Assembly (NCBI GenBank): GCA_030386875.1
Contig: CM059563.1
Span: forward strand, 12,728,001-12,792,000
DNA: 64,000 bases
Direction: 5' to 3'
From: Morinoia aosen
Taxonomy: Eukaryota > Arthropoda > Malacostraca > Amphipoda > Talitridae
Shown here: positions 42,755 through 54,395 of the stretch, piece by piece
Numbering within the stretch: the first letter of the stretch is position 1
Layout of the letters: every line of letters begins with the position of its first letter
Notes under the pieces: generated by a model
The model's input: the letters and a program-made list of their open reading frames with translations, nothing else
Databases searched by the model: none
What the model was told of the DNA's origin: nothing
Translations under genes and position numbers: made by a program

Positions 42755-42862
42755 TGTGTTATACAGTGTTATACATTGCTCATTGTGTTATACATTGCTC
42801 ATTGTGTTATACATTGCTCATTGTGTTATACATTGCTCATTGTGTTATACATTGCTCAATTT
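42755..42862. repeat. 19-bp tandem repeat (about 5 units)
   Basis: Perfect or near-perfect copies of ATACATTGCTCATTGTGTT. The Cys/Ile-rich peptides predicted across it are artefacts of the repeat. Confidence 0.92.
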
Positions 42863-42869
42863 TTTGTTC

Positions 42870-44024
42870 TTGATGGGAAGGTGTTCTGTTCGTGAGGTTT
42901 ACTCGTGTTGGATACCATGCCTATTTTGTTTAGCGTACACAGAACAAACAACTGAGTGCGTCGTATATGAGAATGAAACGATCCTCTACGTTTTTATAAG
43001 AAGCTCATTGCAGGAAATTGCCAAAAATAATTAATATATGACTACTAAACTAATGCAGCAAGCACGGTATAAGCGGTCTTTTAGTGATGCCGTCATACAC
43101 AGGCAATGTAACATCTAAAGCTACAATATATGTACTCTACCTAACGTTCAACGAGCCGTACATTTGGCATCTTTAAGACTAGAAGCAACGTTTCGTATCA
43201 TGGATGAAACCAAGTTCACTCTATCATGATGAATCAGCGTTTTCAATGGATCTTCAATTAGTTTGTTTAAATACAAAATTGATGTTTTTAATAAGGTTCT
43301 CCATACATGGAGTTTGCTAACCGTAATAAAATACGTGATACTGTTCTTCATTAGTTAATTTTTCGTACCATGATACCGTAGTGAATCGTTTGGTAACCGT
43401 ACGCTACTAAACATGATGAATTTTAAGGTTCCTGGTTAATCAAATTCTTGCATTTGAGAAGTTGATCCATATTTCTTTTGAAATATAAATTAAATAAATA
43501 ATATAAACTTGAAGTTCAGAACCTCTAAAACTCCAGTTTTTAAATGAAAGCTACACCATTCTTCAGTAATGCGGTGGTGCCTCCTGTGGCGCGGTGCTCT
43601 CTGCTCTCATCACAAACATCAACTGAGCCTCAAGTTGTTAACTCCATTTCTCGCGTCTCATAACTTATTGGAAATTGGAAACCCATTTATTACCATCTCG
43701 TTTAGCGGCTTGTAATTTTCCTGTCTTAGCATTTACTTCTGAGAGCAGTCAAGTTGTATAAGACATATTCATCAACAAAATTCGCTCACGAATTGATACT
43801 TGAACACGTTGATCTGGCTGTTGACCGCCTATTCATTTAGCAAATCTCCTCTTTCATTTCCAGTTCTTAGTTGCCTTGAAGCGATCTGTCCTGAAGGTGA
43901 TGTTCGTCCTAGATCAATTGCTTGAATTTTGAAGGCATAAATCTTCACTTGATGCGACTTTTTGTTGCTATAAATTCACCTTTTCATGCAGAAATTTATT
44001 CGTTTCAGCTCTATCCTTAACAAC
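42870..44024. other. Intergenic, no recognised feature
   Basis: AT-rich sequence upstream of the stop codon of the minus-strand gene. Part of it presumably holds that gene's 3' UTR. I did not identify a convincing polyadenylation signal. Confidence 0.4.
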
Positions 44025-44366
44025 TTACTCTCGCTTCCTGCTGTATCCCATATATTTCGCCCTCCTCTCACGTCTTTCCTTCTTCTTTTGCGCCTTTTCT
44101 TTTTTGAGCAGAGCCTTTGCTTTCTGCATTTCCTTGGTCATTATTTTCTCCTTCTTGGTGAGCTTGTCCTTAAGTTCCTTTTTGGCCTGTTGGTTCCTGA
44201 GGCTCTTGTCTTTGTGAGCAGCCTTCTTCCAGGTGCGCTTCTTGGTGCCGCTCTGCTTCTTGTTGGCGCGGCGGCCCTTCATCTCTTTGGTGAGGTCAGA
44301 CAGACGCGCCGCCTTGTTGCTCACGACGCCGCCGTCTTGCTTCGGAGCCTTGCTGCCCTTACCTCC

Positions 44367-44397
<31 letters not shown>

Positions 44398-44419
44398 TGG
44401 CCCTTCTTCTTCGTCGCGC
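44025..44419 (-). CDS. Last exon of the minus-strand gene: polyQ and Lys-rich tail
   Basis: Acceptor TGTGGGCAG just above 44419, stop at 44025-44027. Encodes GATKKKG, Q11 (CAG/CAA mixed with one CAA), then repeated KK/RR/KE motifs such as KELKDKLTKKEKIMTKEMQK. The opposite-strand Leu-rich frames here are shadows of this exon. Confidence 0.8.
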
Positions 44420-47400
44420 CTGCCCACACACATGGGAAACAAACTCTCAATATCGAAATCGTTAGCTAAGTCAAAATGCTAAGGATTTCGAAATTTTGAG
44501 TTTCGAAATCGTTAGCTTTTCGAGGTGAAATTAACTGTGAATTTTGGAATGATGAGCTGTGGTGTTCACAAAAGGCAACCTTCTTTTTAATTTTACTACC
44601 TAGCGCGTGAATCATGGCTACGCATAATTTTCATTGGTTCCCTACGCACATATTTAGTTTTTTGTGCGCTATTTCAATTCAAAACAATGTAAGCTCATTA
44701 CTTGTATGCTAAATCTTCGTATCCAACACACTAGAAGATGAACTATATTATTGAATCGTCCTTAATTAAATTTGTGGTACCCTTAAAGACAGTATTTCGA
44801 TTGTTCTTGAAAATATGAAAGTTTATTATTCGTGTTGAGACGCTCATTATTTCAAGTATAAGTCAGCTACTGTTCAATTTGAACAAAATGGGAACGGAGC
44901 TAATTAATAGGTGTATGTAAGAGCTACACACGCGCAGGGGGCAAGTATACCACTACATTTCGCACGTGCACACATTAAATAGTAATTCACTTTCTACTAA
45001 AGTTGTGCCGCTTTACTGCAATGAAGAAAATATGTTAGTTTTTGCTGCAAGAGAATCCGAAGCGACAATAACTTACGTAGCTTTTGGAACAGCCGCGTAA
45101 CGGCTCTGTTAGTAAAATACTTGTATTTATTCGCCGTCTACCTTGTTTAGGCCGAGCGCACAGGTATATTCACCAATGATAATAACCGTTTAACGATAAT
45201 ACCGTGGGATGTACCCGCATAGTATAAAACTCTTCGCATTCATCTATGCACACCTTTCTAACATGCTACAATATAATTATTTTGTGGTGTAATGGCAGCG
45301 TGAAGGGGTCGCTGGTAAAAATGACCTACGAATAACTCCGCACGCATTAATAACTTCCCTTACCCGTCAGCGCCGCTGTCGTGGCGTTGCGCGGCCTGAC
45401 CTGCAGCAGGAGTTCCCCAGCCAGCAGCTCGTCTTCCTCCTGCTCATTGGTAGTGGAGTTGATTGTCTTGTCTTAGGCATTCGTTGACTGTCGTGAGATG
45501 AGCCATGTAATGCTAGCATGATTTTGCGCGAGAGTTAGCCACTTATTAAAACCAAGAGTTAGTCACCTAATAATAAGATGGCTGTGATTTAAGAAAGCAT
45601 GTTCTCAGGGGGATACAGCTATTGTATCAATGGAAATTAGCGCTCCCGAGCTAACCGTTAGGTAGGCCTTTTTTTGTTCGAATAAAACAGTTTTTTTTTC
45701 GTTTTGTTACGAACCATCTTTTTTCACTTCACTGCTGTCCTGCTTTTCAGCACCTACTACTTTCTCCAACTTTTATCATGTTTCATGGACTTCTTTCTCA
45801 ACTCACTGTTTCTGATACAGAAGCAGATTTTACAGAAACACAGATTCTGCGTTTCCTCAAGTTCTACACTAAATGGTGTCTTCCTCCTTCCTCGCTTTGG
45901 AACGCTTTTGTCGCGGTTAGGGAGCTTTAAACTAATATCTAATCTGCATCGCGTGTTTATTGCTTGCATCGCGTGTTTTTGTTTGATCTTCTTGGCTAGC
46001 GCTCCCAGGGGGACAATGTGAGGGCCTGAGCTGAGAGTTAGGTAGGCCTTCTTTTTGTTGAAATAAAATGTTTTTGTTATGTTAAGGACCACCTTTTTTT
46101 CGGTTCACTGCTGTCCTGTTTTTCAGCACCTACTACTTTCTTCTTCAACTTTTTCTTGTTTCATAATCTTCTTTCACAACTAACTGTTTCTATGCCTTTC
46201 TGCGTAGATTCCGCGTTTCCTTAACTCCATACTAAATGGTGCCTTCCTCCTTCCTCTCTTTGGATCGCAATTGTTGCTGGGTAGGGAGGCTAAAACTAAC
46301 GACTAATCTAATCTTTGATCTTCTTGGTGTGGGGGCAAGTAAGGATTTATTAAATAAATTCATACAAACAATTTGCGAAAAAAGTGTAGGTACGCGATAG
46401 ACTTATGCAAGCGCAGAAAAAGCTTCATTTGAAGACGGTGGTTGAACTGTGTGTGTAACGGTCCCTGAACTTGAATTAGTTATCTAGAAAATCTGAACGT
46501 AAATTTCGTGTTTTGATAGCTCTTAAGACGTTCATCGTGTTTCCGCGGTTGTAAACGGTTGGCTTGGTTAGGTTGTAAGTAGCAGTATAGGGAAATCGAC
46601 TTTAGCGCTGGAATATATTTTTATCCTTACTAAGAAATACGGAAAATACAGTTTCTCGGTACAATTCACCTAGTATGATAACAGCTATTTCTTAAAGAGG
46701 CAGCGAAACAGATATTATGTCATTCAGTTAAACCGCTACGTGAATGAGCAACTTACCGATTGGTACACATATGGCCCAATGAGTACTGCTCAATGTGTAC
46801 GTCATGTGTTGGAGATGGGTAACGAGTAATGCTTAATGTGTTAAAAACGAGTTAATGAGTGCTGCTGAATGTGTACTTAATGTTTTAAAAAATGAGTTGA
46901 AATGCTTTAAAAACGTGTTAAAATGAATGCCGCTTTGACACAACCCATCACCTGCTGGCGAGTGCGGTGCTCGCCCATTCTCCGCCGGTACTCGGCCGTA
47001 GTGGCCATCCCACCGCCGCCGCTGGCTGCGCTGGACTGCTTAGCGAGGCGGTCTGCCGCCACAGCCACGGCCGCGTCGTCCGACACCGCCACCTCCGCAC
47101 CTGCAACGGCACACGTGTGATTATTTAGATTCCCTCTGTAGGTTTTATTCAATTAGGAAAGTCTAAATGAATTATATTGAACGTTTTGTACCTGTCGAAA
47201 CGTTGAACTTAAAGTTTAGTTTGTGCATCAAAAGGAATTTTCACTGTTCCCTTTGCCAAGGTTTAATTTAGTGCAAGGTTTGCGGATATGTGGTCATCGT
47301 TTCTCAATGGCGCGCTTAATGACTTGTCCACACTCAAGCGCCATTTGTGACGTACCTGTCGTCTCAGGAGGATACAGCTGTTGTATGTGTCGCTCCCAGG

Positions 47401-48070
47401 GGAAAATGTGCGGTCCCGAGTTGAGAGTTAGGTAGACGTTCTTTGTGATGAAATATAATAGTTTTTTTCAGTTGTTACGGACCAACATTTTTCGCTTCAG
47501 GGCTGTCTTTTTTCATCACCTGTTTTTTATTTTTCGCTTTACATCTTAATTCGAGAATTTCTTTTAATCTTACTGTTTGCATGCAGGATGTGAAGATACA
47601 CTTTGTGCATACAATCTCTATACCCTTAATTCCAACCTAAAATGATGTCCTCCTTCCTCTCTTGAGAACACCTTCGTTGTGGGAAGGGAAGCTTAACATA
47701 TTGACAGCGATGGGTTAAACTGAAGTTCAATATCCAACTCAAATGAAAGTCCAAAGTTGTTAAAAATTTTATAAATAGCGAACATTAAATGGGTAAAAAA
47801 AATACCATTAATTTAAAAAGATTGTTAGAAAATTTCCAAACGACCTATCGATGGGTTGTTTTGCAGCTGGAAAAACTGAAGCACGACCCACCGGTGGGTA
47901 TACCTCAATGACTGTGTTAAGCTAACTTATCTAATTGAGCCTAATTTTCACTACTTATGACGTGGTGAAATGAGCTGTCTCGAGTACTCACGATGTCTGC
48001 TGCTGTGCTGCACGCGGTTGGTGAGCTCGTGCGGCAGCAGCGCCACCGCCCGTCCGCCCTCGCCGCGCGG
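44025..48070 (-). CDS. Unrecognised gene, 3' end: basic, polyQ-containing protein (4 exons)
   Basis: Minus-strand exons in order: 48070-47992, 47100-46952, 45439-45364, 44419-44025. All junctions are GT/AG and all phases agree (79+149+76+392 coding bases give 232 codons plus stop). The visible part reads RGEGGRAVALLPHELTNRV, then an Ala/Gly-rich segment with YRRRMGEHRTRQQ, then an acidic-to-aliphatic stretch, EEDELLAGELLLQVRPRN. The last exon has KKKG, eleven Gln, and about 110 residues dominated by Lys/Arg/Glu, ending RAKYMGYSRKRE. The tail looks helical and could be nuclear or nucleolar. I do not recognise the family. The 5' exons lie above 48070 and were not found. Confidence 0.75.
45364..45439 (-). 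CDS. Exon of the minus-strand gene
   Basis: Acceptor CCAATGAGCAG, donor ACGG|GTAAGG. Encodes EEDELLAGELLLQVRPRNAT and TAALT, phase 1 into the last exon. Confidence 0.72.
45602..45945 (+). repeat. SINE-like family copy 9
   Basis: Starts TTCTCAGGGGGATACAGCT with the GATACA...TGTATC hairpin and ends AACTAATATCTAATCT. A 20-bp direct repeat (GCTTGCATCGCGTGTTT-like) follows it. The target duplication is unclear. Confidence 0.82.
45996..46313 (+). repeat. SINE-like family copy 10 with 14-bp TSD
   Basis: The duplication TTTGATCTTCTTGG lies at 45982-45995 and 46314-46327. 5'-truncated, beginning at the second hairpin (CTAGCGCTCCCAGG). Confidence 0.9.
46785..46935. repeat. Degenerate tandem repeat (about 50 bp) next to an exon donor
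   Basis: Recurring AATGTGT, TTAATGTGTTAAAAACGAGTT and TGAGTGCTGCTGAATGTGTAC motifs, about three degenerate units, just downstream of the 46952 donor in gene sense. Confidence 0.55.
46952..47100 (-). CDS. Exon of the minus-strand gene
   Basis: Acceptor CCGTTGCAG, donor CAG|GTGATG. Encodes an Ala/Val/Asp-rich then Gly-rich segment followed by ATTAEYRRRMGEHRTRQQ. GC-rich against an AT-rich flank, as expected of a real exon. Confidence 0.75.
47362..47936 (+). repeat. SINE-like family copy 11, split by a MITE
   Basis: Older subfamily copy, with the extra ATGCAGGATGTGAAGATACA block. It reads GGGAAGCTTAA, is interrupted by a TTAA-flanked MITE (47697-47916), and resumes with GCTAACTTATCTAATT. Confidence 0.8.
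47697..47916 (-). mobile_element. piggyBac-type MITE with TTAA TSD, nested in a SINE
   Basis: TTAA at 47693-47696 and 47917-47920. Ends CATATTGACAGCGATGGG on the left and CACAGTCATTGAGG read inward from the right, with ACCCACCGGTGGGT near the right end. Precise interruption of a known SINE proves both boundaries. 220 bp, no coding capacity. Confidence 0.9.
47992..48070 (-). CDS. Exon of the minus-strand gene (most upstream found)
   Basis: Acceptor TGTGCCCACAG, donor CATC|GTGAGT. Encodes PRGEGGRAVALLPHELTNRV and QHSSRH. Its leftover base completes Arg with the next exon. Confidence 0.75.
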
Positions 48071-48970
48071 CTGTGGGCACACACGCATTGTAATGGGCAT
48101 GCGGGCTGCTGGGAGGGAGCAGTTAGGGGCTACAGTGAGGTGCGCTTGTGGGGTACACCGGTATGCTGTGAGGGACGTTTGGAGGTACACTCATGAACAC
48201 ACAATGAAGGGAATTCTTGGGGGGGCAATTGTGTAACTGTGAGGAGCATTTGTGGGGTGTATGGGTCTAAAATGAAGCTAAGAAGACGTCATGACAACCT
48301 CACTAAAGCGCTTCATTATGAAGTAGGAAAGTTTCTCTCTCGTTCTTCATATTCATCGTTGTACAATATAGAATTTTGGTTGCTCTAATCCTACAAAATG
48401 GGGTATTGTTTTAATGATACAAAAGACGGATGCCAAGTAGGGCTCAAACGCTTGTGGGACAAAAGGAGTTTAATGTAAATTTATTTTTATTGCATTAAGT
48501 ATGTCTAATAAAATTTAGTAGCTGATAACGCTGGTGCAAGAAAAAACAGCTACGAGAAGTGGGTGATTTGACACGAATTTCTGAAGGCTGATGGCAGAAA
48601 AGACACGACGAGTTTTTTTAGGGAAGAGCACAAAAGTGCATGTTCACTGATGGGTGCAGTGAAACGTTTTAGATTCATATGTTTATGGACAAGGTCACAC
48701 AGGAACAAGATTATTGAATTTTTTTAGCATACGAGCTTCAAAAATATAAAATTCTCATAATTGGGATGGGGTTTTCATTATAAGAGTTCTTATTCAAAAG
48801 CGATGAAGAATTTGCCTTAGTTAAAGAAAACTATTTTCAGTGGAGATCTGGAATTGCACTTTTCTTTGTTCTGGAGTGTATACAGTATAATCTTGTTTGG
48901 CTTCCCACATTTGTGCTGTCAGTTGAAGTAATATTTGCATGCAGGACAAGTAAAGTTTGAAATATTTTTC
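48071..48970. other. No recognised feature
   Basis: Probably intron or upstream sequence of the minus-strand gene. I found no further exon with matching phase. Confidence 0.4.
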
Positions 48971-48974
48971 CTGA

Positions 48975-49183
48975 CCAATACTTTGACTGCGACGTGCGCC
49001 ACCGGTGGTACACGGAGGTAATTTTCATAATGCTGCTGACCGACCAGTAGTTGCAAATTCAGTTTTCATAAATACGTATTCAGAGCTAAATGAAGACACG
49101 ATCCGGTTCATGTTTGTTATTTTCAATATAGTTTACTACAATTGACTTTAAATTTGAGTTTGGTGTTGAACTTAATATTTAAG
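48975..49183 (+). mobile_element. piggyBac-type MITE copy, diverged
   Basis: Contains TTTGACTGCGACGTGC, GCCACCGGTGG, CATAATGCTGCTGACCGACC, then TTTACTACAATTGACTTTAA and TTTGAGTT..GTGTTGAACTT. The same arrangement occurs at 41339 and 54205. TTAA ends have decayed. Confidence 0.7.
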
Positions 49184-49239
49184 TATTGAATGTTCAATAA
49201 TAAATTTTTTCATACAAGCGTATGATGGCGTACGTACAG

Positions 49240-49690
49240 AGTGACTGGCAATTTGTTGAACAAACTCCAACACAAAAGGTTGGGACCGAACAAATAAAAT
49301 TCGTTACTCAATACCCGTGAGGTCGAAAATGCTACGTTAAAGAGTTACAGAGACTTGAGATATTGAAACCATTGGAGATATAATCAAACTTTCAAGAGTG
49401 CCAGAGAAATGGAATGTTTAAGTTAAGAAAACATTTCTAATTATGAGCACAAGAAACAGAATAACAGCTTTAATTATTAGGACCACAAGAAACACATTTT
49501 TAATTCAGTTTAGGTATTTACAAAAGATGTTCACCATGACACCCATCTGTTGCGATGCCGGCGTTCAAACGCCAGTGTAAAGATTGCCTGATGCGATCGA
49601 AGACACCAGGAGTTTTACAAATCCTTGCAAAGGCCTCAGCACTTCTATCGATTAGGTCTTCTTTAGAATGAATCGGTATTTCGTACACCA
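49240..49690 (-). pseudogene. mariner-type transposase 3' remnant
   Basis: The minus-strand frame ending at 49518 reads LWRLLKSLVYEIPIHSKEDL with one early substitution, then RSAEAFARICKTPGVFDRIRQ and a His-Glu-His-Leu-Leu-type end (HGEHLL). This is the familiar C-terminus of arthropod mariner-like transposases. Only the C-terminal 80 or so codons and the 3' flank remain. Upstream, at 49690, it abuts a 3' SINE fragment. Confidence 0.7.
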
Positions 49691-49795
49691 AACTCTTCAA
49701 AAGTCTCCAGATTCCCTTTTCTCTAAACTCCGTACTAAATCGCACCTTCCTCGCTTTGGAATACTTATAGAGGTTTAAACTAACTAATAATCCTA
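49688..49795 (+). repeat. SINE-like family copy 12, 3' fragment
   Basis: Only the end of the element: TTCCCTTTTCTCTAAACTCC, TACTAAAT.GCACCTTCCTC, and the tail AAACTAACTAATAATCCTA. It joins the mariner remnant directly. Confidence 0.65.
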
Positions 49796-49799
49796 CCAT

Positions 49800-51690
49800 A
49801 AAAAATGCAATGGTCTACATTATGAAGAATTCGTATACCTTAATACCTTAATTTTTTTAAATATCAGTTATTAACTTATTTCAAATTTACTCCAATAATT
49901 TTGATTTCATCGATATAATGCTGACCAGTTATCAATGTAATTTCACATCTTAATTTGTTTCATGGAAACATTTATGAAGGTTGTGACGTACATATTGCCA
50001 TTAAAAAAAACAAAGGATGATTTACATTGGAATAAAAACGACCTTAAAAGTCTTGCAATTGTGTAAGTTTGTTATTCATATATTTATAAATATATATGCA
50101 CATGTGCTTTACGAAAATGACAAATAACGTTGGTCTTATGTATAAAAATTTGCACTAGAAAGTAATGAAACGCACCATCTATGGTGTCGTAAAAATGTAA
50201 TATGAGGGAGAGCTAAATTAGGAACGCTTTTATATTTAAAGATAGATTTATGTGCGCAAAAAAATAAAGCTCAGAAGTTAGCAGGAATTAGCCATAGAAG
50301 TTCTCGAAGTCCCGCTTTGTTCTACTTTTATGCTTGACCTATAATATACAAATGTAAAAAGTAGGGTGGAAAAGTGAAAATGGACTGTGATTGTTAATCA
50401 CTTCATTTAAAAAAATTATTCGAATTGTAGCGATGATTTTTGTTCTAAACCCAAGGAGAGGGAATGAAGTACAAACTCATTGACTTACAAGTTTTCTCTG
50501 TCAATATCTTCAGTTCGTTTTCTTGGTTGTCTGCATCACCAGACCGTGCAGAAAGGAAATTAGTTCTTCATGAGACAAGCTGCTCATGATTGCCATGAGA
50601 GGGATCCTTCGTAAAACCTCAACACAGCAAATTTGCATAGAACTGTATCAGGTCAAGTCATGGGTACTCAATATTGAGCGAATGCATCAATTTGCTATTA
50701 AGGTAGGTTTATTTGGTTGAAATAAACTTGGGCTCTTCGTATGTTCGATAACTGTTCGAACTTGATAATCCAAATCTAACCCATCGGTAAATGTAGATTG
50801 GGTAGTTGTCTTTTAACAGTGATAGTTATTACCTTGCGAAAAACCAATAGAATTAAACTGGAAATTTCTTGATTCCTGCAAAATGTCAGATATTGCGGTA
50901 TAAACTCTAACATCCCCAACGAGAAAAATTGAGAGTATTTAGATTAACAGATCTAAAGAGTTACCCTTAAGCAAAATTACAGAGATCTTAAAAATTTGTT
51001 TTGCCTTCATCAATTCTTTACTAGCCTTGACAGCTGTAACCTCACCTTGTTGGAGTTATCTATTCCCTACCTTGTTTTTCAAGCTCTAGCATCACACAAT
51101 CCTTTACCATCATTCTGTCAGCGTTTCCACTCACTGTCACCTCGGTATCTTATAAAAGTGAACCAGAATGACATTTGAATGTGTCGTGCTGTGGAGCCCG
51201 TTTGCCTGCATTCAGCAACCTTTGCGTCTATAGGTAACTACTGCAGCATCGAAAACACTTCTGCTCTATCTTTTTGGAAAAAATAGATTTATAGAACTAT
51301 TTAGAAAATACACGATTCTGCACGCTCTTTCCTCGAGTACTGCATAGTTTTTTAATTGAAGTTTCCTCCTTATACGAATAGGGGTAGGTAAAACAGATAC
51401 GATATCTCGATAACTACGATTTTTTTTCTGATATGTAATATTTTCATAAATTTTTTGGACTTCCGTACTGTTAGTATGATTATTATTATTATTAAGTTTT
51501 TTAAATGAACGTTGCTTACGCGTGCATTTCTAGTGCAAAATTTTACTTTAGCTTAATTCGAGTAAAACGTCTCTGATGAACGATTGGATGCTATTCAGAT
51601 GTCTACGTTTTCTATTAGACCGAATTGTACTTATCTTTCTGATTACATCGAGCAAAGGCTTTCTAGCAAAGCTCTATAGCTGAATGCTCT
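49800..51690. other. No recognised feature
   Basis: AT-rich sequence with an (ATT)n microsatellite at 51479-51494 and chance ORFs only. Confidence 0.4.
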
Positions 51691-53600
51691 CTCAATGCTC
51701 TCATCAATACCATCGTGGAGTCAGTGCTCTAAAGAGGACGTATGCCTGCGACTCGCTGTTTGCGCCTTAGAGCCTGACTGACTGAACTAGTGGCATATTT
51801 ACCGCGGTGAACTTTGATCTTTATCATCCGCAACCGCCTACTTTATACCGTAAGTTTCTTAATGAAAAGGCGCTCTTTTATCTCTGTTCAGAGTTAATAG
51901 AAAGAGTTACTATTTGGATGCTGATGTATCGCTCATCAAAAATGACGTCGCGTTATTTTTATGTTAGTCACATCTTTTTTGTTTTAAATGAACAAAGGAA
52001 ACGTATCTCAGGTCATGGATCCTATGTTAGTGTACTCGTACACGAGTGCCAAGTAATTGCATCATGTATCTGTGATTGACGGACGGACGCTGCTCCTTCA
52101 ATGATATCGATTTTTTATTGGCAATACGCTATCTGCTCGCCACCAACGTTTGCCTGAACGTAATATGGGCCTGGTGATGGTCTTGATATCACCACCGCCA
52201 GCTTTCAATATGGGTTTCCTGATCGGGTTTTCGGATCACAAATACTGACATTTCATTCCAATTAAGTTGATATTCTTCAAACGACTAGTGAAGTATGTCG
52301 TAATGCCAGGACGCAATGACTATTATCCCCGCTGCCCATTTTATACGCCAGGTTTGGGTGGAGAATAATGGCTCTTCCCTATCCCTCTCCCTCCGGGAAA
52401 GGACACCAAGCTCGTGCTGCGGAGTCTATACGATTGAAAAGCGAGCGCTTTTAATTTCTGTATTATTCGCGCTAGTCTCATTTCAAAATGCGTGCTCGTG
52501 TATTCGTCGTGGTTTATTATTAGAACTCAGTGTTTTCCATAAGTTCGGTCGAAATCACCCTTTGGGTGCTTGTAAATAGTGGCTCGCTCCATGTATTTTT
52601 GCTGCTGTGCCACAATAGGCAGATTTATGTTGGAGTTCTGAAGCGGCAGCTGCTCAAATAATTGTTGTTCGAATGGAAAACTAAGCTTGGTCCCTTAATT
52701 AGACGCCTTAATAAGACTGGCTTGCAGAAGGCCTCATTAGGGACAGCCGTGCTCCAATAGCATGCATCATGCACAGTAATGAGAACAGCAAGATCTAAAT
52801 GAGACGAGCGACGGCTTGATGTCGCTCCCGTCTCGCAAACGCCCCCTGCTCTGCAATACTGCCCGCTCTGCGAATGTTTCCAATAAACTCAAATTTTATT
52901 GCAGTGAACAGCCCGAAACTTCCTGCAAAGTTTGTGAGGTAACTTTTTTGATATTGTGCCACAGATAATTTCCTGCAGAATATTTCCGCTGTGCTAACAT
53001 TTTTGAGAGCTGCAAACTTAGTAACAATATGAATTGATGTTTGACAAAGAACCGACGCTTTGAGAATTCCTGCTGGAATTGCCACTCGGGCCTACGATAC
53101 TCTCCTTCCGTCAAATTGACTTGCCATGAAATTTCAATTGTATTGCTCAAAGTGTAATGTACAAATTTCAGTTAAAATACAACTCTTTTCTTTCTAATTA
53201 GAGCGTAGTGAATCGAGTCGTCGTTCAGCGCTCTTAAAATTAGATCTAATTTCTTTTTTGCTGGAGAGGCTTGTGTCAGTTTTCATCATAATGCATTTTT
53301 CACAAAACCTTCTGAGGCCAGCCAAGCTACATTGCAGAATCGACAACGGGTTTACGCAAGTGCAACTTCGTTTTGTACTGAGAAGGTCAGGTGTTTACTT
53401 TTTGCAGAGTCGCACTATTCTTGAAAATTTATTTTCAAGTTCATAGTTTCTTTTTCCTTTGTGTTCAAACTTCATTTTATTCAAACCCTTCCTACACCTT
53501 TCTTTTTTTATATATGAGTATTTCAAGTATGAGCGAGCTTTCTAGGTAGCTTCACTAATCGCAAAATAACAAAGAAATAAAGCGTATGCACGGGAAGTTA
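51690..53600. other. Higher-complexity non-coding stretch
   Basis: No splice-supported exon. Parts, such as 52680-53100 with CTTAATTAGACGCCTTAATAAG, are less AT-rich and of higher complexity than the flanks. They may be conserved regulatory DNA (see findings). Confidence 0.3.
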
Positions 53601-54204
53601 GTGTCTTAATTCAATGTATGAAATGATGAAATGCATTGATATATCATGACGTGAGTTAGTGCATCATGACAACCGTACGACCAAGCATGGAATCGATTGC
53701 TTCTTCTTCTCTTTGCATGAGAACATTTCCTGTTACCATTTTGACCGAAAGCGGGGCAAAATTCGACGTTCACCGCAAAGAAGTGGCTGTCCATATCCTC
53801 CTTTCATGGCAACTTTTGAGCACAAGTTACGGTTGAGAACGCAGCGCTTGAAGAGCACGGGCCTCATATGCGCTCTCTCGTGCCTTCACGCTCGCTGCTT
53901 TGGAGAGCTGAAATTCCATATTGCCTCCGCCAGGAGCGCTGGTGCTTCACTTTATTGTCGGCTGTGCTGGCGCTCCTCTCTTGAGAGCGCCTGCTTCGCT
54001 TGTGGGAAAGCGTTAGAGGTGTTCTGCATTGTCTGGAATGTAGGGCGACAAATGTAGAGCATAAACAATATGGAAGCAAACAAGTCACTTGGTGGTGTGA
54101 AATGAGGGTGGAAGTGCCTTGCGTACGAAGTCTGCTGGAAAAAATTGAACGTTTGTGACAGCATTCTATTCTAATTGCTACTTAGCAAATACTTGTCTTC
54201 ATAA

Positions 54205-54395
54205 CACTTAAATTGCGACGTGCGCCACTGTTGATCACTGGGGGAGTTATCATGATGCTGCTGACCGATTAGTAGACACAAATTTAATTTTCATAAATAC
54301 TAAATCAAAGCTAAATGAAGGTACGATTCTGGTAATGTTTCTGTTTTCAATATTGCTTACTATAATTGCCCTTAAATTTGAGTTGAGTATTTAAC
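54205..54395 (+). mobile_element. piggyBac-type MITE copy, diverged
   Basis: Matches the 48975 copy: GCGACGTGCGCCAC, TCATGATGCTGCTGACCGA, AGCTAAATGAAGGTACGATTC, TTGCTTACTATAATTG and TTAAATTTGAGTTG. The right end is decayed. Confidence 0.65.

Noticed and set aside
42637-43034. Cys/Ile-rich small proteins at the 19-bp tandem repeat
   Set aside because: Three overlapping frames all arise from the repeat; there are no other coding signs.
44233-44469. Plus-strand Leu/Cys-rich protein over the polyQ exon
   Set aside because: It is the complement of the Lys/Gln-rich minus-strand exon, which has matching splice sites and phases.
53659-54057. 132-codon open frame
   Set aside because: No recognisable domain, no splice context, and Cys/Ser/Arg-rich composition as expected of chance frames.
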